Shown: piece by piece, positions 34,921 to 43,369 of the stretch
Layout: each line of letters starts with the position of its first letter
Position numbering within the stretch: the first letter of the stretch is position 1
From: UBA8337 sp965662725
Lineage (GTDB): Bacteria > Pseudomonadota > Alphaproteobacteria > RS24
Length of the DNA stretch: 64,000 nucleotides
Direction: 5' to 3'
Assembly: GCA_965662725.1 (NCBI GenBank)
Contig: CBFIIT010000002.1
Coordinates: 90,742 to 154,741, forward strand
Notes under the pieces: generated by a model
What the model was told of the DNA's origin: nothing
Seen by the model: the letters and a program-made list of their open reading frames with translations, nothing else
Database searches by the model: none
Translations under genes and position numbers: made by a program

Positions 34921-35994
34921 GTGAGCGAGCAGCAAAAAACCACATCGCAGGCGCATGGCCTGCGCTACCCGTTTGATGAAAAGCCGACTGTCGGACAGCC
35001 GATTGAAGTGGCTGACGGCGTTTTCTGGGCCCGCATGGAGCTGCCTTATACGCTGGATCATATTAATGTCTGGTTGCTGCGTGATGGCGATGGCTGGGTG
35101 ATTATTGATACGTGCGTCGATATGGATAGCTCGCGCGCTCATTGGGAAGAGCTGTTTGCCGGCTTTATGCAAGGTAAGCCGGTGCATAAAGTCATTGTCA
35201 CGCATATGCATCCCGACCATGTCGGCCTTGCCGGTTGGTTGGTCGAACGTTTTGACGCTGATTTTCATATGTCCCGCACTGATTATTTAATGTGCCGCAC
35301 CATGGCCGCCGATACCGGCAAAGAAGTGCCGGAAGAGGGCATTCGCTTTTATCGCGCTGCCGGTTTTGACGATTATGCTTTGGAGCGTTATCGCGCTCGT
35401 TTCGGTGGCTTTGGTCAACATATTCATCCGCTGCCGCAAGCCTATAAGCGGGTGAAACAAGATGATGAGATTGTCATTGATGGCCATAAATGGCGCATTG
35501 AAATCGGCTCCGGTCATGCGCCGGAACATGCGTGTCTTTATTGCGAAGACAAAAAACTGCTGATTTCGGGGGACCAGGTAATACCGCGCATTTCATCCAA
35601 TGTATCGCTGTTTCCGACAGAACCGATGGGCAATCCTTTGCAGGATTGGATCGATAGCTGTCATCGTATTCGCGACGTCATTCCCGATGATGTGCTGGTC
35701 TGCCCGGCTCATAATGAGCCGTTCTACGGACTGCATGCGCGTTTGAATGCGCTGATTGACGGGCATGAAAATTCGCTGGTTCGCCTGCGTGATGTCTGTG
35801 AAGAACCGCGCCGCGCCATTGATGGCAAAGTATTTTCGGTTTTGTTTAAACGCAAAATCGGCCGTGAAGTGTTTTTCATGGCGGCCGGGGAGAGCTTGGC
35901 GCATTTAATGTGTCTTGTGCATCGCGGCGATTTATCGATGAATTATGATGAAGATGGCGTATGTTATTATCAACAAACGGCCGCCATATCGTGA
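34921..35994 (+). CDS. Metallo-beta-lactamase fold hydrolase
   Basis: The 357-residue protein has an MBL core with the metal motif THMHPDHVG (first His about residue 95), a second His in SGHAPEHACLYC, Asp in ISGDQVIPRI, and a distal His in CPAHNEPFYG. A C-terminal helical region follows (about 275-357), as in LACTB2-like hydrolases. It may act on thioesters or nucleic acids; the substrate is unknown. I chose GTG 34921, behind GAGGA, as start. An in-frame TTG further up is less likely. It is divergent from the tailed SDR gene. Confidence 0.82.
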   Translation: MSEQQKTTSQAHGLRYPFDEKPTVGQPIEVADGVFWARMELPYTLDHINVWLLRDGDGWVIIDTCVDMDSSRAHWEELFAGFMQGKPVHKVIVTHMHPDHVGLAGWLVERFDADFHMSRTDYLMCRTMAADTGKEVPEEGIRFYRAAGFDDYALERYRARFGGFGQHIHPLPQAYKRVKQDDEIVIDGHKWRIEIGSGHAPEHACLYCEDKKLLISGDQVIPRISSNVSLFPTEPMGNPLQDWIDSCHRIRDVIPDDVLVCPAHNEPFYGLHARLNALIDGHENSLVRLRDVCEEPRRAIDGKVFSVLFKRKIGREVFFMAAGESLAHLMCLVHRGDLSMNYDEDGVCYYQQTAAIS

Positions 35995-36034
35995 GTGGCC
36001 GGCGACTGCATAAGAGATGAATGGGGCGTGACGC

Positions 36035-36289
36035 ATGGCCGATAAGATTGAGATTGCAGAAGATATTCAAAAGCTCAGTTTTGAAGAAGCATTGAGCGAA
36101 TTGGAAAGCATTGTTGATCGTTTGGAGACCGGCAATGTGGCGCTTGAAGAGTCGATTGAAATTTATAAGCGCGGCAGTCAATTGCGCGCCTATTGCGATG
36201 AGAAACTGAAATCGGCACAGGCCAAGATTGAAAAAATTACCGGCAGCGGCGCGAGCATGGATACAGTGCCGCTGGATGCTGACGGATAA
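36035..36289 (+). CDS. xseB: Exodeoxyribonuclease VII small subunit
   Basis: XseB partners XseA in the ssDNA exonuclease VII. The 84-residue protein shows the family pattern LSFEEALSELESIVDRLETG, with VALEESIEIYKRG, and ends in a short charged tail. Small but unmistakable. It heads the xseB-ispA-dxs-tlyA cluster common in bacteria, and its stop lies one base before the ispA ATG. Confidence 0.94.
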   Translation: MADKIEIAEDIQKLSFEEALSELESIVDRLETGNVALEESIEIYKRGSQLRAYCDEKLKSAQAKIEKITGSGASMDTVPLDADG

Positions 36290-36290
36290 T

Positions 36291-37178
36291 ATGTCTGATT
36301 TTGAAACCGATCGTCGGGCAGCCGTTACGCAAGTTTCGGCGCTGCTTGATGGCGTTCTGGCTTTGCCCGATGGGCCGGAGAAAAAATTAATCGAAGCGAT
36401 GCGCTATAGCGCGCTGGAGGGCGGTAAAGGGTTTCGGCCTTATTTATGCTATGCGGCGGCGCGGCTTTTTGAGGTTGAAGAAAGCGCGGCTATTCGTGCG
36501 GCGGCGGCGGTTGAAGCGGTGCATTGCTATTCGCTTATTCACGATGATTTACCGGCTATGGATGATGATGATATGCGGCGTGGCAAGCCCAGCTTGCATA
36601 AGGCCTATGATGAGGCGACGGCGATATTGGCCGGTGATGCACTTTTGACTTTGGCGTTTGAATTGGTTGCCGATGAGGCGACGCATGAAGAGGCAGCCAA
36701 GCGGCTTGCCCTGGTTTCGGCCTTGGCGAAAGCGGCCGGCATGCGCGGCATGGTTGGCGGACAAATGATTGATTTGCAATCGCCGCAGCTTGATTTGGAT
36801 GCCGGCGGTTTGACCCGTTTACAGAAAATGAAAACCGGTGCGCTTATCGGTTTTGCAGTTGAATCAGGGGCTATTTTGGGTGGTGCCGACGCCAATCAAC
36901 GCCATGCTTTGACCGGCTATGCGCATGATATCGGTCTGGCGTTTCAAATTGCTGATGATGTGCTGGATGTCGAAGAAAGCGATAAAATGCTGGGCAAGAC
37001 CGCCGGTAAAGATGCGGTTGATGGCAAGGTGACCTTTGCTTCGCTTTTGGGGGTAGAGCGCGCCCGCGATCAAGCCGGTTTGCTGGTCACGCAAGCGATA
37101 GAGCATTTGTCGATTTTCGGTGAACGGGCCGATAGCCTGCGACAAGCTGCGGCGTTTGTGATTCAACGCCGAAACTGA
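36291..37178 (+). CDS. ispA: Farnesyl (short-chain) diphosphate synthase
   Basis: IspA makes farnesyl diphosphate from DMAPP and IPP. The 295-residue prenyltransferase has GGKGFRPYLCYAAARLF, the first Asp-rich motif HDDLPAMDDDDMRRGKPS (with the two-residue insertion typical of bacterial FPP synthases) and the second QIADDVLDVEES. The start at ATG 36291 follows the xseB stop by one base; longer in-frame starts lie inside xseB. It supplies the primer for the long-chain synthase at 11738-12757. Confidence 0.95.
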   Translation: MSDFETDRRAAVTQVSALLDGVLALPDGPEKKLIEAMRYSALEGGKGFRPYLCYAAARLFEVEESAAIRAAAAVEAVHCYSLIHDDLPAMDDDDMRRGKPSLHKAYDEATAILAGDALLTLAFELVADEATHEEAAKRLALVSALAKAAGMRGMVGGQMIDLQSPQLDLDAGGLTRLQKMKTGALIGFAVESGAILGGADANQRHALTGYAHDIGLAFQIADDVLDVEESDKMLGKTAGKDAVDGKVTFASLLGVERARDQAGLLVTQAIEHLSIFGERADSLRQAAAFVIQRRN

Positions 37179-37206
37179 TAGAACCGCGACAGATATGAGG
37201 AGCCAG

Positions 37207-39144
37207 ATGGCAGACAGCAAGACCCCATTGCTTGACCGCATCAACCGGCCCGCAGAGATGCGGCAGCTGGCCGATAGCGATTTGCGCCAATTGGCTGATG
37301 AATTGCGCATTGAAATGATTGATGCCGTGTCTGTAACCGGTGGTCATTTGGGGGCCGGTCTTGGCGTTGTTGAGCTGACCGTGGCCTTGCATTATGTTTT
37401 TGATACGCCTGATGACAGGCTGATTTGGGATGTCGGGCACCAAGCCTATCCGCATAAAATTTTAACCGAGCGGCGCGACCGCATTCGCAGCTTGCGCCAG
37501 GGCGGCGGCTTATCGGGCTTCACCAAACGCGCTGAAAGCGATTATGACCCGTTTGGCGCGGGCCATAGTTCAACCTCGATTTCTGCCGGTCTCGGCATGG
37601 CGGCGGCGCGTGATTTAGACGGCGGCCAAAATAATGTGATTGCGGTTATCGGTGATGGCGCAATGAGTGCGGGCATGGCATTTGAAGCGATGAATAATGC
37701 CGGTGCCATGGATAGTCGCATGGTGGTTATTCTCAATGATAATGATATGTCGATTGCCCCGCCGGTTGGCGCGATGAGTGCCTATTTGGCGCGTATTTTA
37801 TCAGGCCAGACTTATCGCTCCTTCCGCCGTTTATTGAAAGATTTGAGCAAACATTTGCCGGATAGCTTGCAAGAAAAAGCGCGGCAAATGGAAGAATATA
37901 CCCGTGCCTTTATGACCGGCGGTACGCTGTTTGAGGAAATGGGCTTTTATTATGTCGGGCCGATTGACGGGCATAATCTCGACCATTTATTGCCGGTGTT
38001 GGAAAACGTCAAAAAGATGAAGAACGGCCCGATATTGGTTCATGTGGTAACCAAAAAAGGCCATGGTTACGCGCCGGCTGAGGCCTCTGACGATAAATAT
38101 CACGGTGTCGCCAAGTTTAATGTGGTGACCGGTGAACAAGATAAGCCGAAGCCGTCTGCGCCAAGTTACACAGGTGTGTTTGCCGAAGCGTTGATTGAAG
38201 AAGCAACCCATGACGATAAGGTGGTGGCAATCACTGCCGCCATGCCATCGGGCACCGGATTGGATAAATTCGCCAAAGCGTTTCCCGACCGCTGTTTTGA
38301 TGTCGGCATTGCCGAGCAGCATGCAGTAACCTTTGCCGCCGGCATGGCGACGGAGGGCTATAAACCGTTTGCCGCGATTTACTCTACTTTTTTGCAACGC
38401 GCTTATGACCAAGTAGTGCATGATGTGGCGATACAAAATCTGCCCGTGCGCTTTGCCATTGACCGCGCCGGTTTGGTTGGCGCTGATGGGCCGACCCATG
38501 CCGGTGCGTTTGATAATGCCTATCTCGGCACATTGCCGAATATGGTGATGATGGCGGCGGCGGATGAGGCCGAGCTTAAACATATGGTAGCGACGCAAGT
38601 GGCGTTTGACGAACATCCGACAGCTTTGCGTTATCCGCGTGGCGAAGGTGTCGGCCTTGAGCTACCGGCACGCGGTGAGATTTTGGAAATTGGCAAGGGC
38701 CGCATCATTCGCGAAGGCGGGCGCATTTGCTTGCTCAGCTATGGCACGCGATTGGCCGAAGCGCAGCTTGCCGCCGACCAATTGGACGCGCAAGGCTTTC
38801 GCACCAGTGTTGTGGATGCGCGATTTATGAAGCCGCTGGATGAACAATTGATTTTGCGATTGGCGCGCGAGCATGAAATTTTACTGACGCTGGAAGAGGG
38901 CGCGATTGGCGGCTTCGGCAGTCATGTTATGCATATGCTGGCCGAAAATGCCGCTTTGGATGGCGGGTTGAAATGCCGCTCTTTGGTCTTGCCGGATAAT
39001 TATATTGACCATGGCAAACCGGCTGAAATGTATGATATTGCCGGGCTCAATGCCGCGCAGATTATTGAAACCGTCAAAAAACTGATTGGCAGTGACGCTG
39101 ATAATTTGTCATCTGCCTCGCTTGGTACACCGGCGGGTGAATAG
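37207..39144 (+). CDS. dxs: 1-deoxy-D-xylulose-5-phosphate synthase
   Basis: DXS condenses pyruvate and glyceraldehyde-3-phosphate using thiamine diphosphate, the first MEP step. The 645-residue protein carries VTGGHLGAGLGVVELTVALH, DVGHQAYPHKILT, the ThDP motif GDGAMSAGMAFEAMNNAG and FDVGIAEQHAVTFAAGMA with the catalytic Glu. I chose ATG 37207, because AGGAG lies 4-5 bases upstream, over the ATG at 37195. The C-terminal tail after KKLIGS is short and Ser rich. Together with ispA it channels carbon to isoprenoids. Confidence 0.97.
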   Translation: MADSKTPLLDRINRPAEMRQLADSDLRQLADELRIEMIDAVSVTGGHLGAGLGVVELTVALHYVFDTPDDRLIWDVGHQAYPHKILTERRDRIRSLRQGGGLSGFTKRAESDYDPFGAGHSSTSISAGLGMAAARDLDGGQNNVIAVIGDGAMSAGMAFEAMNNAGAMDSRMVVILNDNDMSIAPPVGAMSAYLARILSGQTYRSFRRLLKDLSKHLPDSLQEKARQMEEYTRAFMTGGTLFEEMGFYYVGPIDGHNLDHLLPVLENVKKMKNGPILVHVVTKKGHGYAPAEASDDKYHGVAKFNVVTGEQDKPKPSAPSYTGVFAEALIEEATHDDKVVAITAAMPSGTGLDKFAKAFPDRCFDVGIAEQHAVTFAAGMATEGYKPFAAIYSTFLQRAYDQVVHDVAIQNLPVRFAIDRAGLVGADGPTHAGAFDNAYLGTLPNMVMMAAADEAELKHMVATQVAFDEHPTALRYPRGEGVGLELPARGEILEIGKGRIIREGGRICLLSYGTRLAEAQLAADQLDAQGFRTSVVDARFMKPLDEQLILRLAREHEILLTLEEGAIGGFGSHVMHMLAENAALDGGLKCRSLVLPDNYIDHGKPAEMYDIAGLNAAQIIETVKKLIGSDADNLSSASLGTPAGE

Positions 39145-39145
39145 G

Positions 39146-39210
39146 GCATATTTTTCTGACTGTTAAGTTTTAGGTTCTAAATTTTTAGTCTTAAGTTTTA
39201 AGTATTCGTT
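39146..39210. repeat. AT-rich degenerate repeat between dxs and tlyA
   Basis: The short gap holds several diverged copies of a TTAAGTTTTA-like word (TTAAGTTTTAGG, TTTTTAGTC, TTAAGTTTTAAG). It is strikingly A+T rich compared with the flanking genes. No terminator or promoter can be assigned with confidence. Confidence 0.5.
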
Positions 39211-39213
39211 TTT

Positions 39214-39984
39214 GTGTGTGTTGATACTCCTTCTTCTTCCTCTTCCTCTTCGGGTGGCAAAACCCGTCTTGACCAATATTTGGTAACAAGCGGCGTTTTC
39301 GAAACGCGGGCGCAAGCCGCTGCCGCCATTAAAGCCGGCGGGGTAATGGTTAATGACGCACCGGCGCGCAAAGCGGCGCAGATGGTTTCGGCGTATGATG
39401 TGATTGAGGCGCAAGCAGCGCATCAATTCGTCTCGCGTGGCGGGGTGAAATTGGAAAAAGCTCTGGCGCATTTTGCTTATCCGGTTTCGGGCGGCATATT
39501 TGCCGATATTGGCGCATCAACCGGTGGTTTTACCGATGTGTTATTGCAGCACCGGGCAGCATTTGTTTTCGCCATTGATGTCGGCCATGCGCAATTGCAC
39601 GAAAAGTTAAACGCTGATGTACGGGTTAAAAACATGCAAGGGGTTAATGCGCGCCATTTAACCGAGGCCGATTTCGACAAGCCGCTATCAGGTTTTGTTT
39701 GCGATGTCAGTTTCATCAATCTTGAAAAAGCGCTGGCCGCCATAATGCCGCTTATGGCGAAAGGCAGTTGGGCGATTGCTTTGATTAAACCGCAATTTGA
39801 AGTCGGCAAAGCGGCGCTCGGCAAAAATGGTGTGGTCAGTGATGCGGGTCAACGGCAGGCGGTTTGTGAGAACATCAGACAGGCTTGGCAGGCGCAAGGC
39901 TGGCAAGTTGACGATATTATTGAAAGCCCGATAACCGGCCCGCAAGGCAATGTTGAATATCTTATCGGTGCGCGCTGTCTTTAA
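39214..39984 (+). CDS. tlyA: TlyA-type rRNA 2'-O-methyltransferase (hemolysin A family)
   Basis: TlyA proteins methylate rRNA ribose 2'-OH groups; the name hemolysin is historical. The 256-residue frame has an S4 RNA-binding domain (TRLDQYLVTSGVFETRAQAA) and an FtsJ-like methyltransferase domain (FADIGASTGGFTDVLLQH, CDVSFINLEKALA, IALIKPQFEVGK). The N-terminus is odd: the only in-frame start is GTG 39214, with no ribosome site. It is followed by seven or more Ser codons in a TCT/TCC tract absent from typical TlyA. The true start is therefore uncertain. Confidence 0.85.
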   Translation: MCVDTPSSSSSSSGGKTRLDQYLVTSGVFETRAQAAAAIKAGGVMVNDAPARKAAQMVSAYDVIEAQAAHQFVSRGGVKLEKALAHFAYPVSGGIFADIGASTGGFTDVLLQHRAAFVFAIDVGHAQLHEKLNADVRVKNMQGVNARHLTEADFDKPLSGFVCDVSFINLEKALAAIMPLMAKGSWAIALIKPQFEVGKAALGKNGVVSDAGQRQAVCENIRQAWQAQGWQVDDIIESPITGPQGNVEYLIGARCL

Positions 39985-40003
39985 AATAGCAGTGGTATGA
40001 AAA

Positions 40004-40039
40004 GGTATGAAAAGGCCCGCCCCATAAAATGGGACGGGC
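40004..40039 (-). terminator. Terminator hairpin downstream of fba
   Basis: Arms 40015-40025 and 40029-40039 form an 11-bp stem with a 3-base loop. Read leftward, the single mismatch becomes a G-U pair and the hairpin is followed by CCTTTTC, fitting the end of fba transcription. The flank consists of two tandem copies of GGTATGAAAA (39994-40013). It may also block rightward readthrough from tlyA. Confidence 0.55.
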
Positions 40040-40083
40040 ATCCTCCAAATTTCTTCGCCGTGAGGCTGCTTTTAGCCTTCGCT

Positions 40084-41100
40084 TTATCCTTCTAAAGATG
40101 CATCCCAAGCGCCTTGGGCCGCGAGACCGTTCATTTTGGCGCGATGGGCGAAAGCGGCTTGCGCGGCCGGCACATTGCCGGCTTCACCCAACCAGCTTTT
40201 CAACGGTGCGGCTTGCAGAGCGCGGCCATAAGAGAAGCTCATTTTCCAAGAGAAGCCGCCGATTTTATTCATCGCATCAAGATGCGCAGTCGCATCTTCA
40301 TCAGATTGTCCGCCTGATAAGAAGACAATGCCCGGCACAGCTTCCGGCACGCATTTTTTGAAGCAATCAATGGTCATTTCAGCCACTTGTTGCACACCGG
40401 CTTGGGTTGCGTTTTCGGTACCGGAAACGACCATATTGGGTTTCAAAATCGTCCCTTCCAAATGCACATTTTGCTCGGCCAGTTGCGCGTAAAGCTGGAT
40501 CAGGGCGGCGCTGGTAACTTCATAACAACGCTCAACCGAATGGCCGCCATCCATAATCACTTCCGGCTCGACAATCGGCACAATTTCCGCTTCTTGGCAT
40601 AAGGCCGCATAGCGCGCCAATGCGTGTGTGTTGGCGGCAAGACAAGCGGCTGATGGAATGCCGTCGGCAATATTGATAATGGCCCGCCATTTGGCAAATT
40701 TTGCGCCCAGCCCGTGATATTCGTTCAACCGGTCGCGCAAACCGTCCAGTCCTTCTGTGACCATTTCACCGGGATGACCGGCCAAATCTTTTGCGCCGCC
40801 ATCGACTTTAATGCCCGGCAAAGAACCGGCATCGGTAATCAATTGCGTCAGCATTGTGCCGTCAGCAGCTTTTTGGCGAATGGTCTCGTCAAACAAAATC
40901 ACGCCGGAAATGTTCTCGCGCATGGCCTCTTCGGTGCGAAACAGCATTTCGCGATAATCGCGGCGATTGTTTTCGGTCGACTCGACATTGATTGAATCGA
41001 AACGCTTCTTAATCGTTCCGGTGCTTTCATCAGCGGCCAAAATGCCTTTGCCGTCTGCCACCATGGCTTGGGCGATGGTTTCAAGAGCTTGCTTGTTCAT
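40084..41100 (-). CDS. fba: Class I fructose-bisphosphate aldolase
   Basis: The aldolase interconverts fructose-1,6-bisphosphate with glyceraldehyde-3-phosphate and DHAP. The 338-residue protein is the Schiff-base class I type, seen in GILAADESTGTIKKRF, VPIVEPEVIMDG and the lysine of GTILKPNMVVSG, with FLSGGQSDEDATAHLDAMN near the C-terminus. No class II zinc motif is present. I chose ATG 41100 behind GGAGAGAG. It is the last gene of tkt-gap-pgk-fba, with 14 bases to pgk. Confidence 0.95.
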   Translation of the reverse strand: MNKQALETIAQAMVADGKGILAADESTGTIKKRFDSINVESTENNRRDYREMLFRTEEAMRENISGVILFDETIRQKAADGTMLTQLITDAGSLPGIKVDGGAKDLAGHPGEMVTEGLDGLRDRLNEYHGLGAKFAKWRAIINIADGIPSAACLAANTHALARYAALCQEAEIVPIVEPEVIMDGGHSVERCYEVTSAALIQLYAQLAEQNVHLEGTILKPNMVVSGTENATQAGVQQVAEMTIDCFKKCVPEAVPGIVFLSGGQSDEDATAHLDAMNKIGGFSWKMSFSYGRALQAAPLKSWLGEAGNVPAAQAAFAHRAKMNGLAAQGAWDASLEG

Positions 41101-41114
41101 CTCTCTCTCCTCTT

Positions 41115-42323
41115 TTAATCCTGTTGCAGGGCGTCGACGCCGGGAAGGTTTTTGCCTTCCAGCCATTCCAAAAACGCACCGCCTGCGGTTGATACATATG
41201 AAAATTTGCTGCCGGCTCCGGCATGGTTAAGCGCTGCCACCGTGTCGCCACCGCCGGCGACAGAGGTCAGCTTGCCGTTTGCAGTCAACTGCGCGGCGTG
41301 TTGTGCCGCTTGATTGGTAGCCGTATCAAACGGCTCGATTTCAAACGCACCAAGCGGCCCGTTCCAAATAAGTGTTGCGGCCTCGTCAAAGGCGGCGCAA
41401 ATATCTGCCACCGCATCTGGCCCGGCATCCAAAATCATCTGCTCTTCAGGGATTTCAGTCGCGCTTACTATGGTTGCGGTTTGACCGGCAGCAAAAGCCG
41501 GCGCAATGGCTGCGTCTTGCGGCAATAAAATACGGCAGCCGCGATTTTCCGCTTCCGCCATAATATCACGCGCCGTATCCAGCATGCTGTCTTCGCATAA
41601 AGAAGCGCCGACACTATGGCCTTGCGCGGCCAAAAACGTATTGGCCATGCCGCCGCCAATCACCAGCGTGTCGACTTTGGCTGATAAATTGCCCAATAAA
41701 TCTAGCTTGGTTGAAATTTTCGCGCCACCGACAACCGCCACGAGAGGTCGCTTCGGTTCACCAAGTGCTGCGCTCAAGGCCTCCAATTCAGCTTGCATGG
41801 CAAGCCCGCAATAAGTCGGCAAATGCTTGGTAATGGCGTGGGTTGACGCATGCGCGCGATGGGCGGCTGAAAAAGCATCATTTATATAGGCGCTGGCAGG
41901 CGCTGCCAAAGCGGCGGCAAATTCTGTGTCATCAGCTTCTTCACCGGCGTGAAAGCGGGTGTTTTCCAATACGCAAATGCCACCTTCAGGCAAAGCCGAT
42001 AAAGCGTCAGCAGCGGTGTCGCCAATGCAATTATTGGCAAAACTTACCGGCTTGCCCAAAACGCCGCTTAGTGCATCGGCGACGGGCGCGAGGCTCATAT
42101 CGAGATTTTTTTGCCCTTTCGGACGCCCGAAATGCGACAGAATACCAATGCGGAAACCATTGGCTGAAAGTTTTTCAAGGCTCGGCAAAAGCCGTTCCAG
42201 CCGCGTCGCATCACGCAGCTTACCGTTATCATCCAAGGGCACATTCAAATCGGCCCGGATAAGGACAATGTCGCCGGCGGCTTGTGTGGCCGCCAGCTGA
42301 TCGAGTGTTTTAAAACTGCCCAT
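41115..42323 (-). CDS. pgk: Phosphoglycerate kinase
   Basis: PGK transfers phosphate between 1,3-bisphosphoglycerate and ADP. The 402-residue protein shows IRADLNVPLDDNGKLRDATR, LSHFGRPKG, ENTRFHAGEE, VVGGAKISTKL and the C-terminal nucleotide motif SVAGGGDTVAALN. The two-lobed enzyme is complete. ATG 42323 gives the expected N-terminus. It lies 14 bases downstream of gap and 14 bases upstream of fba, in one operon. Confidence 0.96.
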   Translation of the reverse strand: MGSFKTLDQLAATQAAGDIVLIRADLNVPLDDNGKLRDATRLERLLPSLEKLSANGFRIGILSHFGRPKGQKNLDMSLAPVADALSGVLGKPVSFANNCIGDTAADALSALPEGGICVLENTRFHAGEEADDTEFAAALAAPASAYINDAFSAAHRAHASTHAITKHLPTYCGLAMQAELEALSAALGEPKRPLVAVVGGAKISTKLDLLGNLSAKVDTLVIGGGMANTFLAAQGHSVGASLCEDSMLDTARDIMAEAENRGCRILLPQDAAIAPAFAAGQTATIVSATEIPEEQMILDAGPDAVADICAAFDEAATLIWNGPLGAFEIEPFDTATNQAAQHAAQLTANGKLTSVAGGGDTVAALNHAGAGSKFSYVSTAGGAFLEWLEGKNLPGVDALQQD

Positions 42324-42337
42324 TCGACTGATAGGGC

Positions 42338-43345
42338 CTACAGCAATTTGCCCATGGCGACGGCTGTGTCGCTCATGCGATTGGCAAAGCCCCATTCATT
42401 ATCATACCAGCTCAGCACGCGAACCAGCTTGCCACCGACAATTTGCGTTTGTGTCAGGTCAAAAGTTGAGCTGTGCGGATTGTGATTGAAGTCAATCGAT
42501 ACAAGCGGTTGGTCACAAATGCCCAGCACGCCTTTTAGCGGGCCGTTAGCGGCTTTGGTGATGGCGGCATTGACGGCTTCAACCGTGGTCTTTTTCTTGG
42601 CTTCAAAAACCAGATCAATCATTGATACATTCGGTGTCGGGACACGAACCGCCGTGCCGTCAAGCTTGCCGGCCAATTCCGGCAGTACCAGACCGACCGC
42701 TTTCGCGGCACCGGTCGAAGTCGGTATCATTGACAAAGAAGCGGCGCGCGACCGGCGCGGGTCAGAGTGCAGCGTATCAACTGTTTGCTGGTCGCCGGTA
42801 AAAGCGTGAACCGTTGTCATATAACCGCGCGCAATACCGCAGGTTTTATCCAAGACTTGGGCAACCGGCGCGAGGCAATTGGTTGTGCATGAAGCATTGG
42901 ATACGATTTTATGGCTCTTTCTCAGCTTCTTATGATTGACCCCATAAACAACTGTCAGGTCAGCGCCCGAAGCGGGGGCTGAGACCAGCACTTTTTTCGC
43001 GCCGGCTGTCAAATGCTTGCCGGCTGCTTCTTGGCTGGTGAAAAGACCTGTACATTCCAGCGCAACATCGACGCCCATTTTTTCCCAAGGCAAATTGGCC
43101 GGGTCGCGTTCGGCAATCACTTTGATTGATTTGCCACCGACATTAATACCGGTTTTGGTGGCTTTAACTTTTACCGGCAATTGGCCGTGCACACTGTCAT
43201 ATTGCAACATATGCGCATTAGCTTCGACGCTGCCCAAATCATTAATCGCAACCACATTTACGTCTTTGCGCCCGCTTTCAATAATGCCGCGCAACACCAG
43301 ACGTCCGATGCGACCAAATCCGTTAATTGCAACATTCACTGCCAT
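42338..43345 (-). CDS. gap: Glyceraldehyde-3-phosphate dehydrogenase
   Basis: GAPDH converts glyceraldehyde-3-phosphate and NAD(P) to 1,3-bisphosphoglycerate. The 335-residue protein has the Rossmann motif INGFGRIGRLVLRG, an Asp after the second strand (VAINDLGS) that favours NAD, the catalytic Cys in SNASCTTNCLAP (about residue 155) and the C-terminal WYDNEWGFANRM. Intact. It is second in the tkt-gap-pgk-fba order, a cluster usable in glycolysis, gluconeogenesis or a Calvin-type cycle. No Rubisco gene is seen here. Confidence 0.97.
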   Translation of the reverse strand: MAVNVAINGFGRIGRLVLRGIIESGRKDVNVVAINDLGSVEANAHMLQYDSVHGQLPVKVKATKTGINVGGKSIKVIAERDPANLPWEKMGVDVALECTGLFTSQEAAGKHLTAGAKKVLVSAPASGADLTVVYGVNHKKLRKSHKIVSNASCTTNCLAPVAQVLDKTCGIARGYMTTVHAFTGDQQTVDTLHSDPRRSRAASLSMIPTSTGAAKAVGLVLPELAGKLDGTAVRVPTPNVSMIDLVFEAKKKTTVEAVNAAITKAANGPLKGVLGICDQPLVSIDFNHNPHSSTFDLTQTQIVGGKLVRVLSWYDNEWGFANRMSDTAVAMGKLL

Positions 43346-43369
43346 AATCTTTTCCCTTCACTCAGTGGT

